NCBI RefSeq assembly: GCF_000337815.1
Contig: NZ_AOLN01000018.1
Span: forward strand, 682,001-746,000
Direction of reading: 5' to 3'
Length of the DNA stretch: 64,000 nt
Origin: Haloferax mucosum ATCC BAA-1512
GTDB taxonomy: Archaea; Halobacteriota; Halobacteria; Halobacteriales; Haloferacaceae
This document shows positions 37,707 to 45,571 of this stretch, piece by piece (within the stretch, counting starts at the first letter, position 1; each line of letters starts with the position of its first letter). The position numbers and the translations under genes are program-made. The notes beneath the pieces are model-generated. The model saw only the letters and a program-made list of their open reading frames with translations, was not told where the DNA came from and did not search any database.

Positions 37707-38465
37707 TCACAGCGTCTGTGGTGACTCCTTTTTCGCTCCTCGGTAATAGACCGCGAAGCAAACGAACAGTACAAACCCGGTGATTGGGGCCAATATATTC
37801 ACTGGGCCGCTCACGGAACCAATATACTGGAGAATAACGACCTCACAGAGTGCAATTGCGCCGCCCCAGACGAACACGTCTGGAACCCGCGGGAGAAGCT
37901 TCCGCTCGGGCGTCGAGAATGTCAGGAAGTTGTTCGGCCCGCCCATCGACAAGACGCATAGGTGCCATAAAAAGTACAGAATGGTGCCAGACGCCAGCGA
38001 GTCCGCAACGATGAGAAGCCCGAAGATGACACACAGATAGTGTGGAATGAACGAATGTTGAGGCAGTAGAAACGATTTCTCTGGATTGCCTCGGGCATAG
38101 TATACGGTAACTGTCGAACCCTCGTGATAGGAGTTCACGAGTGCAGACGCCGCCTGTGGCCGTATTGCGTAGAACTCAGAACCAGCCGAGACGATGTTAG
38201 AGCTGTTGTACGTGACTTGACCGACTGTGTACCGATACGCTATATTTGGTGAGTCACTAGTGACATCGACAGCCCCACGGCCCACGTGAACTGTTTCTGT
38301 AAACGATGCAGTCGTCATCGTGCCGTTGGTGACCATCGAATTTTCAATCATTGCGTGTTGTGTAAAAACAAATGCGAGACCGGCAACAACGACTAAGAGA
38401 CCAACGACGAGTTCTGCGTGGACTAGTGTGAGGGTTCGGTCGTTTCCGTTCGGGTTGCTATTCAT
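37707..38465 (-). CDS. DUF3592 domain membrane protein
   Basis: 252 residues from ATG 38465. The N-terminal helix (VVGLLVVVAGLAFVFTQ) precedes an exported domain with PNIAYRYTVGQVTYNSSNI and YHEGSTVTVYYARGNPEKSFLL, the DUF3592 pattern, and three or four further membrane segments (YLCVIFGLLIVADSLA, GTILYFLWHLCVLSM, FVWGGAIALCEVVILQYI, PITGFVLFVCFAVYY). Codon use and GC are clearly lower than in neighbouring genes, which suggests recent acquisition. Function of DUF3592 proteins is not established. Confidence 0.8.
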   Translation of the reverse strand: MNSNPNGNDRTLTLVHAELVVGLLVVVAGLAFVFTQHAMIENSMVTNGTMTTASFTETVHVGRGAVDVTSDSPNIAYRYTVGQVTYNSSNIVSAGSEFYAIRPQAASALVNSYHEGSTVTVYYARGNPEKSFLLPQHSFIPHYLCVIFGLLIVADSLASGTILYFLWHLCVLSMGGPNNFLTFSTPERKLLPRVPDVFVWGGAIALCEVVILQYIGSVSGPVNILAPITGFVLFVCFAVYYRGAKKESPQTL

Positions 38466-38570
38466 ACGGCATAGTGAGAAAATTTCAACACGTCTGGAGT
38501 CAGTCGGAACGTACCCATCCCTTCATTTCGCCTATTAAGAGGCAAGATAAGTATACTTTTAGCATTGAAA

Positions 38571-38837
38571 TCAGTCTGAGTGGTCCATATATAATCCCCG
38601 TCTCCATGCAACCATCACGTCTTGTGATTCGCTGAAATGTCTCATATCCAGCTCCAACCTCGCCAGCTCGCCGTAAGGTGAACCAGGATTCACGTATCGG
38701 TCCAAACACCCGTCAGTCGAAGTCGTTGTATCATTTGTAGCGCCCGTAGCACACGTGATGTGCGGGCAGAAGAAATAATGCGTCGAGCAGGGCGACCCGT
38801 CACAATAGCACCGCCATTGACAGGAGCAACATAACAT
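38571..38837 (-). CDS. Possible Cys-rich small protein
   Basis: 88 codons from ATG 38837. The first 45 residues carry nine Cys (MLCCSCQWRCYCDGSPCSTH, FFCPHITC, DGCLD), very unusual for a haloarchaeal proteome; the rest (YGELARLELDMRHFSES) is ordinary. It could be a small zinc- or cluster-binding protein. Against it: no clear GC-third-position bias, no strong promoter, and its start lies 22 nt from the divergent HhH gene. This entry also covers the 388-nt gap 38466-38853, in which nothing else is seen. Confidence 0.35.
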   Translation of the reverse strand: MLCCSCQWRCYCDGSPCSTHYFFCPHITCATGATNDTTTSTDGCLDRYVNPGSPYGELARLELDMRHFSESQDVMVAWRRGLYMDHSD

Positions 38838-38859
38838 GCCTCCGGGTTGAATCGTGTGT

Positions 38860-39543
38860 ATGTCTCTTGAGATAAACGAAGACAGACTCAGCGAGGTGCT
38901 TGCTGCGCTCCCGACCGACTACAACGGTGCTGGTCGTCACGTCACATACACTCGACAGAAGTACGAGACAATATACGGAATTCGTCCGGAGACGATTGCA
39001 GACGACCTCAACAGAGTGTTTGCAATTACTGTTCGACAGCGAGGAGGGACGATTGGAATGGAACGAGTGAGAGCCGCACAGGAAGCGTTTGATGCGGAGG
39101 CACTCCGTGCCGCGGAGAGGCACAGAGACGCGTATGAACTGCTGGTGGAGATCGACGACGTCGGCCCGAAGATTGCGAATGAATACCTCCGAAAAGTCGT
39201 TCACGCGTTCAAGTTTCGACCCTCGTGGGTACCCGACCTTTGCGTCCCGCTCGATATCCACGTGACGAAAGCGCTCGTGGACACAAAGTGTATCCACGAG
39301 AACGGTGGAAGCCGAACGGGCCGAATGACAGCGGGGAAAGTCTTCAATCGTAATCATGGAAGCACCCCGCGAGAACGAATCGCCGCCGACGATATGCAAG
39401 TGGCATTCGAGCGGGCCGCAAAAAAACAGAATGCCAACAGAATCGCGTTCGACGAACTCTGGTCTGAGAACAAGTTCTACCTCTCGATTCCAGCGTTCAG
39501 AGACGAAAGTTGCCTGTCTTCATTTCTCGGCGACGGACAGTAA
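38860..39543 (+). CDS. HhH-GPD-like DNA glycosylase family protein (candidate)
   Basis: 227 residues from ATG 38860; a GTG six nucleotides upstream is an alternative. ACATAACA at 38829-38836 could be the TATA box. The central part has a helix-hairpin-helix-like segment IDDVGPKIANEYLRKV, which aligns with the LPGVGRKTAN of endonuclease III including the catalytic Lys, and 28 residues further VPLDIHVTKALVDT with an Asp where HhH-GPD enzymes have theirs (VDTHV). No 4Fe-4S Cys cluster follows. It lies in the low-GC patch. A base-excision role is inference. Confidence 0.6.
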   Translation: MSLEINEDRLSEVLAALPTDYNGAGRHVTYTRQKYETIYGIRPETIADDLNRVFAITVRQRGGTIGMERVRAAQEAFDAEALRAAERHRDAYELLVEIDDVGPKIANEYLRKVVHAFKFRPSWVPDLCVPLDIHVTKALVDTKCIHENGGSRTGRMTAGKVFNRNHGSTPRERIAADDMQVAFERAAKKQNANRIAFDELWSENKFYLSIPAFRDESCLSSFLGDGQ

Positions 39544-39671
39544 CACGACTCACCGCTACCGGACGCAATTGACAATTGTTAACATCCAACACAGCATATC
39601 GGTAGCTAGTACCCGTCGCCAGCGGCGGACACCGACGAGGTTGCTGGTGACGGGTACGACGAGGGGTAACG

Positions 39672-40118
39672 ATGGCATCAGCAGGCACACCAACGCCGAC
39701 ACCGGAGACGAACGCACAGCTCGCGCGACGGTTCCCGGAAGAAGTAGCAACCGAAGGGAACATCGACCTCATCGACGAGATTTGTCTCGCCGATGTCGTC
39801 GATCACAGTCCGCTGGGGGAGCGGCGCGGACGCGAAGAACTCAAGCAACAACTGAGAGATATCCGAGCGTCGTTCGGTGATTTCTCAGCGACGGTGGAAG
39901 ACATCGTCGCCGAAGGAGATACGGTCGCCATGCGCGTCACACTTCGTGGCATGCACGAAGGCGAATTCATGGGCATCGAACCGACCGGGAAGTCGTTCGA
40001 AGTCCCGAATATGGTCTTCACTCGCATCGAAAACGGAATGATCGCAGAGCGGTGGGTCCAACCCGACCTACTCGGGCAGTTCACCCAACTCGGCGTCGTT
40101 GACCTCCCCGAGATGTGA
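39672..40118 (+). CDS. SnoaL-like/ester cyclase family protein
   Basis: 148 residues from ATG 39672. Core blocks NAQLARRFPEEVATEGNIDLIDEICLADVVDHSP, GREELKQQLRDIRASFGDFSATVEDIVAEGDTVAMRVTLRGMHEGEFMGI and a C-terminal EVPNMVFTRIENGMIAERWVQPDLLG are typical of the NTF2-fold ester cyclase (SnoaL-like) group. The enzymatic substrate is unknown; many members have no known reaction. A 17-nt gap and T-tract separate it from the convergent kinase gene. Confidence 0.82.
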   Translation: MASAGTPTPTPETNAQLARRFPEEVATEGNIDLIDEICLADVVDHSPLGERRGREELKQQLRDIRASFGDFSATVEDIVAEGDTVAMRVTLRGMHEGEFMGIEPTGKSFEVPNMVFTRIENGMIAERWVQPDLLGQFTQLGVVDLPEM

Positions 40119-40136
40119 GTCAGCGCGACCGAGTCT

Positions 40137-40141
40137 TTTTC
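40137..40141. terminator. T-tract between convergent genes
   Basis: TTTTT a few nucleotides past the SnoaL-like stop and before the convergent kinase stop. In a GC-rich genome such a tract is a plausible archaeal terminator for the plus-strand gene. Confidence 0.35.
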
Positions 40142-40155
40142 GAGAACCCGGCCAC

Positions 40156-41841
40156 TCACTCGGCGTCGGCCACGAAAAACCGCGGTACACGAACCGTCAC
40201 GACCGTTCCGCCCGAACTGCGGTCTTCGAACTCCAACTGGCCATCGGCGATATCGACGCCCCACTGGACGAGCCACAGCCCCAGTCCGCTTCCGTGTTCG
40301 AGCGGCGTCTCGTCGCCGCGTGCGAGGACCGCCCGTTCGTACTCACCGATGCCGTCGCCGTCGTCGATGACGTGGAACGCGACCGTTTCGTCGTCGGCGC
40401 GGGCTGAGACGTGGACCCACGGTTTCGGATTGGTGTTGTGCTCGACGCCGTTTTCGATGAGATTCACGAGCACGGGTTTGAGAACCGGCGAGACGGCGCT
40501 CTCGGGTGGGATATCGCCGATAGCGAGACGCGCGTTCGGGTGCATTTTGGAGACATCCGAGATGCACGTTTCGAGGAGTTCTCGCACCTGGCGGGGTTGT
40601 TTCGTTGCCCAGTTCGTATCGAACAGTTCGACAATCGTCCTGCCTTTGTCGCCGACGTCGATGATTCGTTGGGTGTGTTTCTTTATCAGCCTGCTTTCGG
40701 GCGTCTCTTCGGTATCGGCCAGCAGGTCGGCATAGCCGGCGATGAGGTTCGCTTCGGTGCGGAGATTGTGCCGGAGCACCCGGTTGAGCACTTTGAGTCG
40801 CTGTCGCTCGCGCAGAATCTCGCTGACGTCGTGAAACGAGATGACGCGACCGAGAAACCGACCGTGAACGTCGTCGATTCGGGTGACGGACACGTCGTAT
40901 CGGTTCGTTCCGTTTGGCGTCTCTATTGAGAGTGGTTCGGGAGCTTCGCCGTCCATCGGGAGCATATCGTACGACGGAATCACGCTCGCCGAGGGCATTC
41001 CGAGAACCTGCGTCTGCTCGCCGCCGAGAATCGCCGCCGCCGGTTCGTTCATATCGACAATCGTATCCTGGCGGTCCACGACGACGGCCCCGTCGTGCAT
41101 CTGCGTGAACACGAGTCTGCGCGCTCTGTGTGTCGGTGACGGACTCGCGCCAAAGAGTTGAAATCGCGTGACTGCGGCGAGATAAGCGACGCCGGAGATC
41201 GAAAACGCGACTGGCGTTGGGTCGAGACCGGAGGTGTCGAAGACGCCGAGGAGGTAGAACACGTTACTCGCCCACGGCGCGAGGGTTCCGAGGAGGAGTG
41301 CGACGCTCTGGCCGCGGAACGGTCGCATCTCGCTCGTCAGCAGGCCGAAAATCGGGATACTACCGAGGAGACCGAGTAGATAGGTGTAAACCGTGATGAC
41401 CCAGAACCACGGGCCGACTGCTTGACCGAGACGCAAGACGCCGTTTTGGATGACCAGCCACGAATCGCGGTAGAGAAGAGTGTGATAGTCACTGGTCAGT
41501 GTCAGCCCGACTGTAATCGCGGGAATGACGACGACGACCGCGAAATAAGCGGGACGAAGATACTGGTCACGGCCGGTGTAATCGAGCGAGAACGCGAGCC
41601 ACGCGACGGGGATGACGACGACGCCAATCCAAGAGATGTCTACCCAGAACACTTTCTCTGAGAGCGTCGTCGCTTGAATCTGGAACACGAGGCAGATGGA
41701 CCACCAACTCTGTCCCGCGAGCATGGCGACAAGCGGGAACGACCCCGGTTCCGGTCTGGCTCGCCACGCAGTGAGGGTCGCCGCAACTCCGATAACGATT
41801 GTAGCGAGTAACACTAGGGAAAGTGGAGTGATGGGGACCAT
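40156..41841 (-). CDS. 7TM sensor histidine kinase with PAS domain (copy 2)
   Basis: 561 residues from ATG 41841. Seven N-terminal membrane helices with the loop FSLDYTGRDQYLRP, a PAS domain (VVVDRQDTIVDMNEPAAAIL), the H-box NRVLRHNLRTEANLIAGY and HATPase_c motifs LIENGVEHNTN, DDGDGIGEYE and HGSGLGLWLVQWGV. It is a paralog of the kinase at 28410-30155 with the same domain order, here on the opposite strand. The UbiA gene lies 81 nt upstream in the same orientation. No receiver domain is attached. Confidence 0.9.
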   Translation of the reverse strand: MVPITPLSLVLLATIVIGVAATLTAWRARPEPGSFPLVAMLAGQSWWSICLVFQIQATTLSEKVFWVDISWIGVVVIPVAWLAFSLDYTGRDQYLRPAYFAVVVVIPAITVGLTLTSDYHTLLYRDSWLVIQNGVLRLGQAVGPWFWVITVYTYLLGLLGSIPIFGLLTSEMRPFRGQSVALLLGTLAPWASNVFYLLGVFDTSGLDPTPVAFSISGVAYLAAVTRFQLFGASPSPTHRARRLVFTQMHDGAVVVDRQDTIVDMNEPAAAILGGEQTQVLGMPSASVIPSYDMLPMDGEAPEPLSIETPNGTNRYDVSVTRIDDVHGRFLGRVISFHDVSEILRERQRLKVLNRVLRHNLRTEANLIAGYADLLADTEETPESRLIKKHTQRIIDVGDKGRTIVELFDTNWATKQPRQVRELLETCISDVSKMHPNARLAIGDIPPESAVSPVLKPVLVNLIENGVEHNTNPKPWVHVSARADDETVAFHVIDDGDGIGEYERAVLARGDETPLEHGSGLGLWLVQWGVDIADGQLEFEDRSSGGTVVTVRVPRFFVADAE

Positions 41842-41922
41842 CTTGGACAGTACGACCTGCTCGAAGTATAATAAACGCCAGCAGACTCACTAAAAAGTGT
41901 AAGGGAATTATATTTTTACAGT

Positions 41923-42855
41923 TCAGAGTGCGGCCGGAATCAAAGCGATTGCGACGACCAGATACTCGGACTCGGCCGCGAGCGTGAGTACGTCGTCGTG
42001 CGCGGTCCGGCCGACGAGAGACGTGACACAGAGGGAGAACGCAAGTCCGACTAAGAGCGCCGCGACGAAAACCGGAGCGAGAAGCCCCTGTGCGCCGGCG
42101 ACGACGACGATGAGTGCCGTCACGATGTCGATGGCGTACAAGATGCGGCGCGTTCGCGTCACGCCGAAGACGACCGGAAGCGTCTCGACACCGATGGCGC
42201 TGTCGCCTTCGGCGTCGCGGACGTTCGGTATCTCGACGTTGACGAAGATACTGAGGAAGAAGTACGCGAACACGACGATGGCGGCCGGCGTGACCGACGC
42301 ACCGGCGAACGCGAGCGGCAGGGCGGTCAGCGTCACCGCCCACGCGAACGCGACGACGAGCGAGTTCACGAGTAACACGTCCTTTAGTCGCCGGAACTGC
42401 GCGGTAATCGTCGGGAGCCAGTTCGAGGCGTAGAGCACCCAGAACACGCCCGGAAGGAGCGTCAGCGCCAGCGCGTACGGACCGCCGAGCACGGCGAGCG
42501 CGACGGCGACACCGTACGATAACGAGACGGCGTGATTCAGCGCGTGTTCGTGCTGTTGGATGAACGCCGCTCGTTCGGGCGTCGTCTCTGCGTCGGTGTC
42601 GGCGTCAGCAATGCGGTCTCCGAGGTAGACTGCGAACGTCACTAATCCGACTACCACGGGTGCGAACGTCACGTCCAACGAGAGCGCTCTCGTGACGAGC
42701 AGAACCTGTACAACCGCGATGACGGCGAGGTACGCCGAACTGTATCGGAACGCGGCCACCGAATGACCGACCGATTCGACGACCCACCCCGTCAGGTTGC
42801 GTACGGCCGCTTGATTTCGTGTCCCACCCGAGACATTGTTTGGTTTGTTTGACAT
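41923..42855 (-). CDS. UbiA-family prenyltransferase-like membrane protein (copy 2)
   Basis: 310 residues from ATG 42855 (MSNKPNNVSGGTRNQAAVRN); longer starts upstream add a non-hydrophobic segment not shared with copy 1. Eight or nine helices with motif 1 YLGDRIADADTDAETTPERA and motif 2 NVRDAEGDSAIGVETLP. The spacing and placement match copy 1 (27450-28337), so the two are paralogs. Its gene precedes a histidine kinase, as copy 1 does. Substrate is unknown; the two may act on related isoprenoids. Confidence 0.78.
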   Translation of the reverse strand: MSNKPNNVSGGTRNQAAVRNLTGWVVESVGHSVAAFRYSSAYLAVIAVVQVLLVTRALSLDVTFAPVVVGLVTFAVYLGDRIADADTDAETTPERAAFIQQHEHALNHAVSLSYGVAVALAVLGGPYALALTLLPGVFWVLYASNWLPTITAQFRRLKDVLLVNSLVVAFAWAVTLTALPLAFAGASVTPAAIVVFAYFFLSIFVNVEIPNVRDAEGDSAIGVETLPVVFGVTRTRRILYAIDIVTALIVVVAGAQGLLAPVFVAALLVGLAFSLCVTSLVGRTAHDDVLTLAAESEYLVVAIALIPAAL

Positions 42856-43420
42856 TTTTATCACCACGACGGATTTCTGAGCGTTTCGGTCCCACACCCG
42901 TCGCCAGTGACAAATCAGCTGTCCATACATTCAAGTATGAGGGAAAAGTCCCGATTTGTCAGAACGGATAGAACGATTGCGGAGCGTCCCATTCGTGCGT
43001 CGAATCTGGCGAGTAGGCGACAAATGCGTCCAAGATTGCATCGCCCGCGAGCACACAGTTCGTTCGTCGAGGCAGTACTGTCGGGATTGTGATTGGGTCG
43101 TTCGGGACGCGGTTGGCTGTTCGAGACATCGAAGCGAATGTGCGACTCACTGAACCCGAGTAGCTCCGCTCGACGGACGTTCGAAGTTCCGTGAGAAGGG
43201 AGAGTGTAGGCGGCCGGGCACCCGCCTGCACTCCACGGACACTGGGGAAAACTCCCCTGTATACGCAACCCAAGTGCAGGTATGTACCTGCAGTATCCGC
43301 GTTTATCCCCTACCGTTAAAACATTTTTCAATTGTCATATGTCACGTTGGAGCGCACGGCACGGCAAAGAGTGTGGCGTGGACGAACGGAACGTCAGGTC
43401 GGAGACGGCGTTGTGGACAC
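42856..43420. other. Intergenic region, 565 nt, with palindromes
   Basis: No gene is convincing. Perfect or near-perfect palindromes are present: TGCAGGTATGTACCTGCA at 43275-43292 (8-bp arms), AGGCGG...CCGCCT near 43208-43227, and GGGGA...TCCCC in the GGGGAAAACTCCCC at about 43240-43255. The region is 5' of the UbiA gene, and an AT-rich segment (TTAAAACATTTTTCAATTGTC) lies at about 43315-43338. The palindromes may be operators, or remnants of mobile DNA. Confidence 0.55.
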
Positions 43421-44140
43421 TCAGGCGAGCGCGCGTCGCTCGCGTTCGAGGATTCGAGCCCAGAGGTCGAACAGCGTACTGTCGAGGTCGTACACGTCTG
43501 CGATTCGGCGGACCCACTCGTCGTCGGAAAACAAGAGGCGTTGGAAGGTTCGAACGTCCTCGTCGAGGTCGTCCCGTCGGCCGGTGTAGTACGCGACCGT
43601 CTGCTCGCGGGTTCGTTCGACGAGCAGTGGCGGGACGAAGATTCCCGACTCGCGGGCGACGTAGGTGAACCATTCGAGGTGGAGCACGGCGTCAGCGAGG
43701 ACGAACTTGTCGGCGAAGCTATCGACGTACGCGGTCGCGGGTCTGCCATCGACGTACACGTCTTCGGGGCGGGAAAATCGCGGTGCGGAGAGATGCGGGA
43801 GGTCGGCCGCGTACCGCTTTGCGACTCGCTTGAGTTGGAAGTCCGCGTACGCACACGGCGCGGCGAGTCCGAGTTCGTACCACAGCGGCATCCACTGACA
43901 AAACGGGTCGCAGAATACCGCATCGGCCAGTAAATCGGCGGCGACCGACCGGGCGAGGTCCGGCGGCAGGTCGGTCCGACCGGCCCGCATCGCGTCGGTC
44001 GCGCGGACGACCCGAGATTCGAAATCTCCGACGCGAAGGCCCATTCCCGCGGCGACGTCGTGGACGTACTCGGCACCGATGCGATACCAATCCGCGAAAT
44101 CTGCGGGACGATGGAGTCGAAGGAGGCGCAGGACGGTCAC
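43421..44140 (-). CDS. Conserved protein of unknown function, 239 residues
   Basis: 239 residues from ATG 44140. Segments that look structured are LRLLRLHRPADFADWYRIGAEY, ARSVAADLLADAVFCDPFC, AADLPHLSAPRFSRPEDVYVDG and DKFVLADAVLHLEWFTYVARESG. The protein is hydrophilic, with no membrane segment and no metal-binding Cys arrangement. It lies 24 nt upstream of... the minD2 partner gene's 3' end and shares its strand, but is not obviously in that operon. I do not recognise it. Confidence 0.6.
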   Translation of the reverse strand: MTVLRLLRLHRPADFADWYRIGAEYVHDVAAGMGLRVGDFESRVVRATDAMRAGRTDLPPDLARSVAADLLADAVFCDPFCQWMPLWYELGLAAPCAYADFQLKRVAKRYAADLPHLSAPRFSRPEDVYVDGRPATAYVDSFADKFVLADAVLHLEWFTYVARESGIFVPPLLVERTREQTVAYYTGRRDDLDEDVRTFQRLLFSDDEWVRRIADVYDLDSTLFDLWARILERERRALA

Positions 44141-44164
44141 GACCGAACTACGGGAAGAGAGTCT

Positions 44165-44740
44165 TTAGTGGCTGTCGGTGCGAGCCGCCGGTTCGGCGTC
44201 GCCGTCAGCCAACGCATCGTCGAGTCCCCACTCCGCGGCGCGGGCGCGTGCTTCCTCTCGTGCCTCGGAGCGAATCGCCTCGATTGCCTCTGCGTCGGCG
44301 AGAAACGCCTCGACCGAACTCTGGTCGCGTGCCTCCTCGCGGCGGGCGGCCGGTGCGGCCTCGAACGTCCGGTCCGCAAGTCGCTCGTCGCCGGCGAGGA
44401 CGCGCGCGGGAGCGCCCGGCGCGACGCGAAACTCGTCTACGGCGTGGGCCTCGGCGAGGTCGTCGGCATCGACGGCGTGAATTGCGACGCGGTTCGGCCC
44501 GGTAACGGCGAATCCTTCTAAGCCGTCCCGTCCGCCGCGGTCGCGTTCCGTGTCGTACGCGAGCACTGGAATCCCGTCTTCGAACGTGACGACGCCGCGC
44601 GTGGTCTCACCGAGGAGGAGCGCGTCCTGTGGTTCGAAGACGACGTAGCCGGTCAAGCTCTCCGCGAGGACCGACCGGAGCACGTCAGCGGCGTCGTCAA
44701 CGACCCGCGACCGAAGCAGTGCGCCTCGCGGGATATTCAT
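44165..44740 (-). CDS. MinD2-associated protein (HVO_0596-like)
   Basis: 191 residues from ATG 44740, overlapping the minD2 3' end by 4 nt. The N-terminal half reads LLRSRVVDDAADVLRSVLAESLTGYVVFEPQDALLLGE and VVTFEDGIPVLAYDTE, similar to the small sensor-like domains that follow ParA/MinD ATPases; the second half is Ala/Glu/Arg-rich helix. In Haloferax volcanii the gene next to minD2 was reported, with MinD2, to affect cell shape and motility. Acidic composition suggests a cytosolic protein; the exact role is unknown. Confidence 0.65.
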   Translation of the reverse strand: MNIPRGALLRSRVVDDAADVLRSVLAESLTGYVVFEPQDALLLGETTRGVVTFEDGIPVLAYDTERDRGGRDGLEGFAVTGPNRVAIHAVDADDLAEAHAVDEFRVAPGAPARVLAGDERLADRTFEAAPAARREEARDQSSVEAFLADAEAIEAIRSEAREEARARAAEWGLDDALADGDAEPAARTDSH

Positions 44741-45510
44741 ATCCGCTCGGGGATGACAGCGCTTTTGAACCGCTCTGCGACGTCGCGTCCGTCGCCGTCG
44801 CGGACGTCCAATCGGGCGGCCGCCTCGCGGAAGGCGTCGGCCGCCGGGTCGTCGGGGGCGTGTGCCAAAAGCGGCTTGCCCTCGCGGCGGGCGGCGCGAA
44901 CCGCGTCGCTTTCGGGGACCGACGCGAGCGTTTGGCCGCCGAAGTACCGACTCGCTTGGTCGGCGATGCGGTCTACGTTTTCGTCGGCGCGGACGCGATT
45001 GAACACCACGCCCGCGGTGTCGGTGCCGTAGGAGTGGGCGTACTCCTGTACCTTCAGCCCGTCAGAAAGCGAGGGGACGGTCGGCTGGAGGACGACGACG
45101 ATTCGGTCGGCGAGAACGATTGGGAGGACCGCGCTTTTCGACCCGAGGGCGGCGGGAGAGTCCAAAAGAAGCACGTCGGTTCCGGTTGCGAGTTCGACGA
45201 CCACGTCCCGTAGTCGTTCGGGGTCGGCCTCCTCGAACGCCGCGAGACTCGTCCCGCAGGGGACGACCGACATGCCGAAGCGGTCGTAAACCGCGTCCTC
45301 GACGGCGGCGTCTCGCTCGTCGATGAGGAGGTCGTGGAGCGTCACGTCCGCGTCGTCCAGTCCGGCGTGAAAAAGCAGGTTCGCCATCCCGGTGTCGGCG
45401 TCGATGACGGTCACGTCGTAGTCCTCGGCGAGCGCCATCCCGAGCGCGAGCGTACTCGTCGTCTTCCCCGTGCCGCCTTTTCCACTGGCGACGGCGAACG
45501 CCTCAACCAT
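44737..45510 (-). CDS. minD2: MinD/ParA-family ATPase (MinD2)
   Basis: 257 residues from ATG 45510. Deviant Walker A SGKGGTGKTTS (residues about 9-19) with the signature Lys, Walker A' VIDADTGMANLL, Walker B LLLDSPAALGSK. It lacks an obvious C-terminal amphipathic membrane-targeting helix. By gene context (cob cluster on one side, a small partner overlapping its 3' end) it matches the Haloferax MinD2, which influences cell shape and placement of motility and chemotaxis structures rather than FtsZ positioning. The ATG at 45510 is preferred over an upstream ATG at 45537. Confidence 0.78.
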   Translation of the reverse strand: MVEAFAVASGKGGTGKTTSTLALGMALAEDYDVTVIDADTGMANLLFHAGLDDADVTLHDLLIDERDAAVEDAVYDRFGMSVVPCGTSLAAFEEADPERLRDVVVELATGTDVLLLDSPAALGSKSAVLPIVLADRIVVVLQPTVPSLSDGLKVQEYAHSYGTDTAGVVFNRVRADENVDRIADQASRYFGGQTLASVPESDAVRAARREGKPLLAHAPDDPAADAFREAAARLDVRDGDGRDVAERFKSAVIPERI

Positions 45511-45571
45511 GCCCCCACGTGCCCGGTGACTTCGCATAAGTGTTCGGAACGCGTGTGAAGCCCGCCTCGTC

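Noticed and set aside
38500-38709. Minus-strand ORF of 69 codons in the low-GC intergenic region
   Set aside because: Overlaps the Cys-rich candidate in another frame, has no conserved pattern and no promoter at the right distance.
43421-44140. tRNA- or rRNA-processing function for the 239-residue unknown protein
   Set aside because: No motif supports any particular function; left as unknown.
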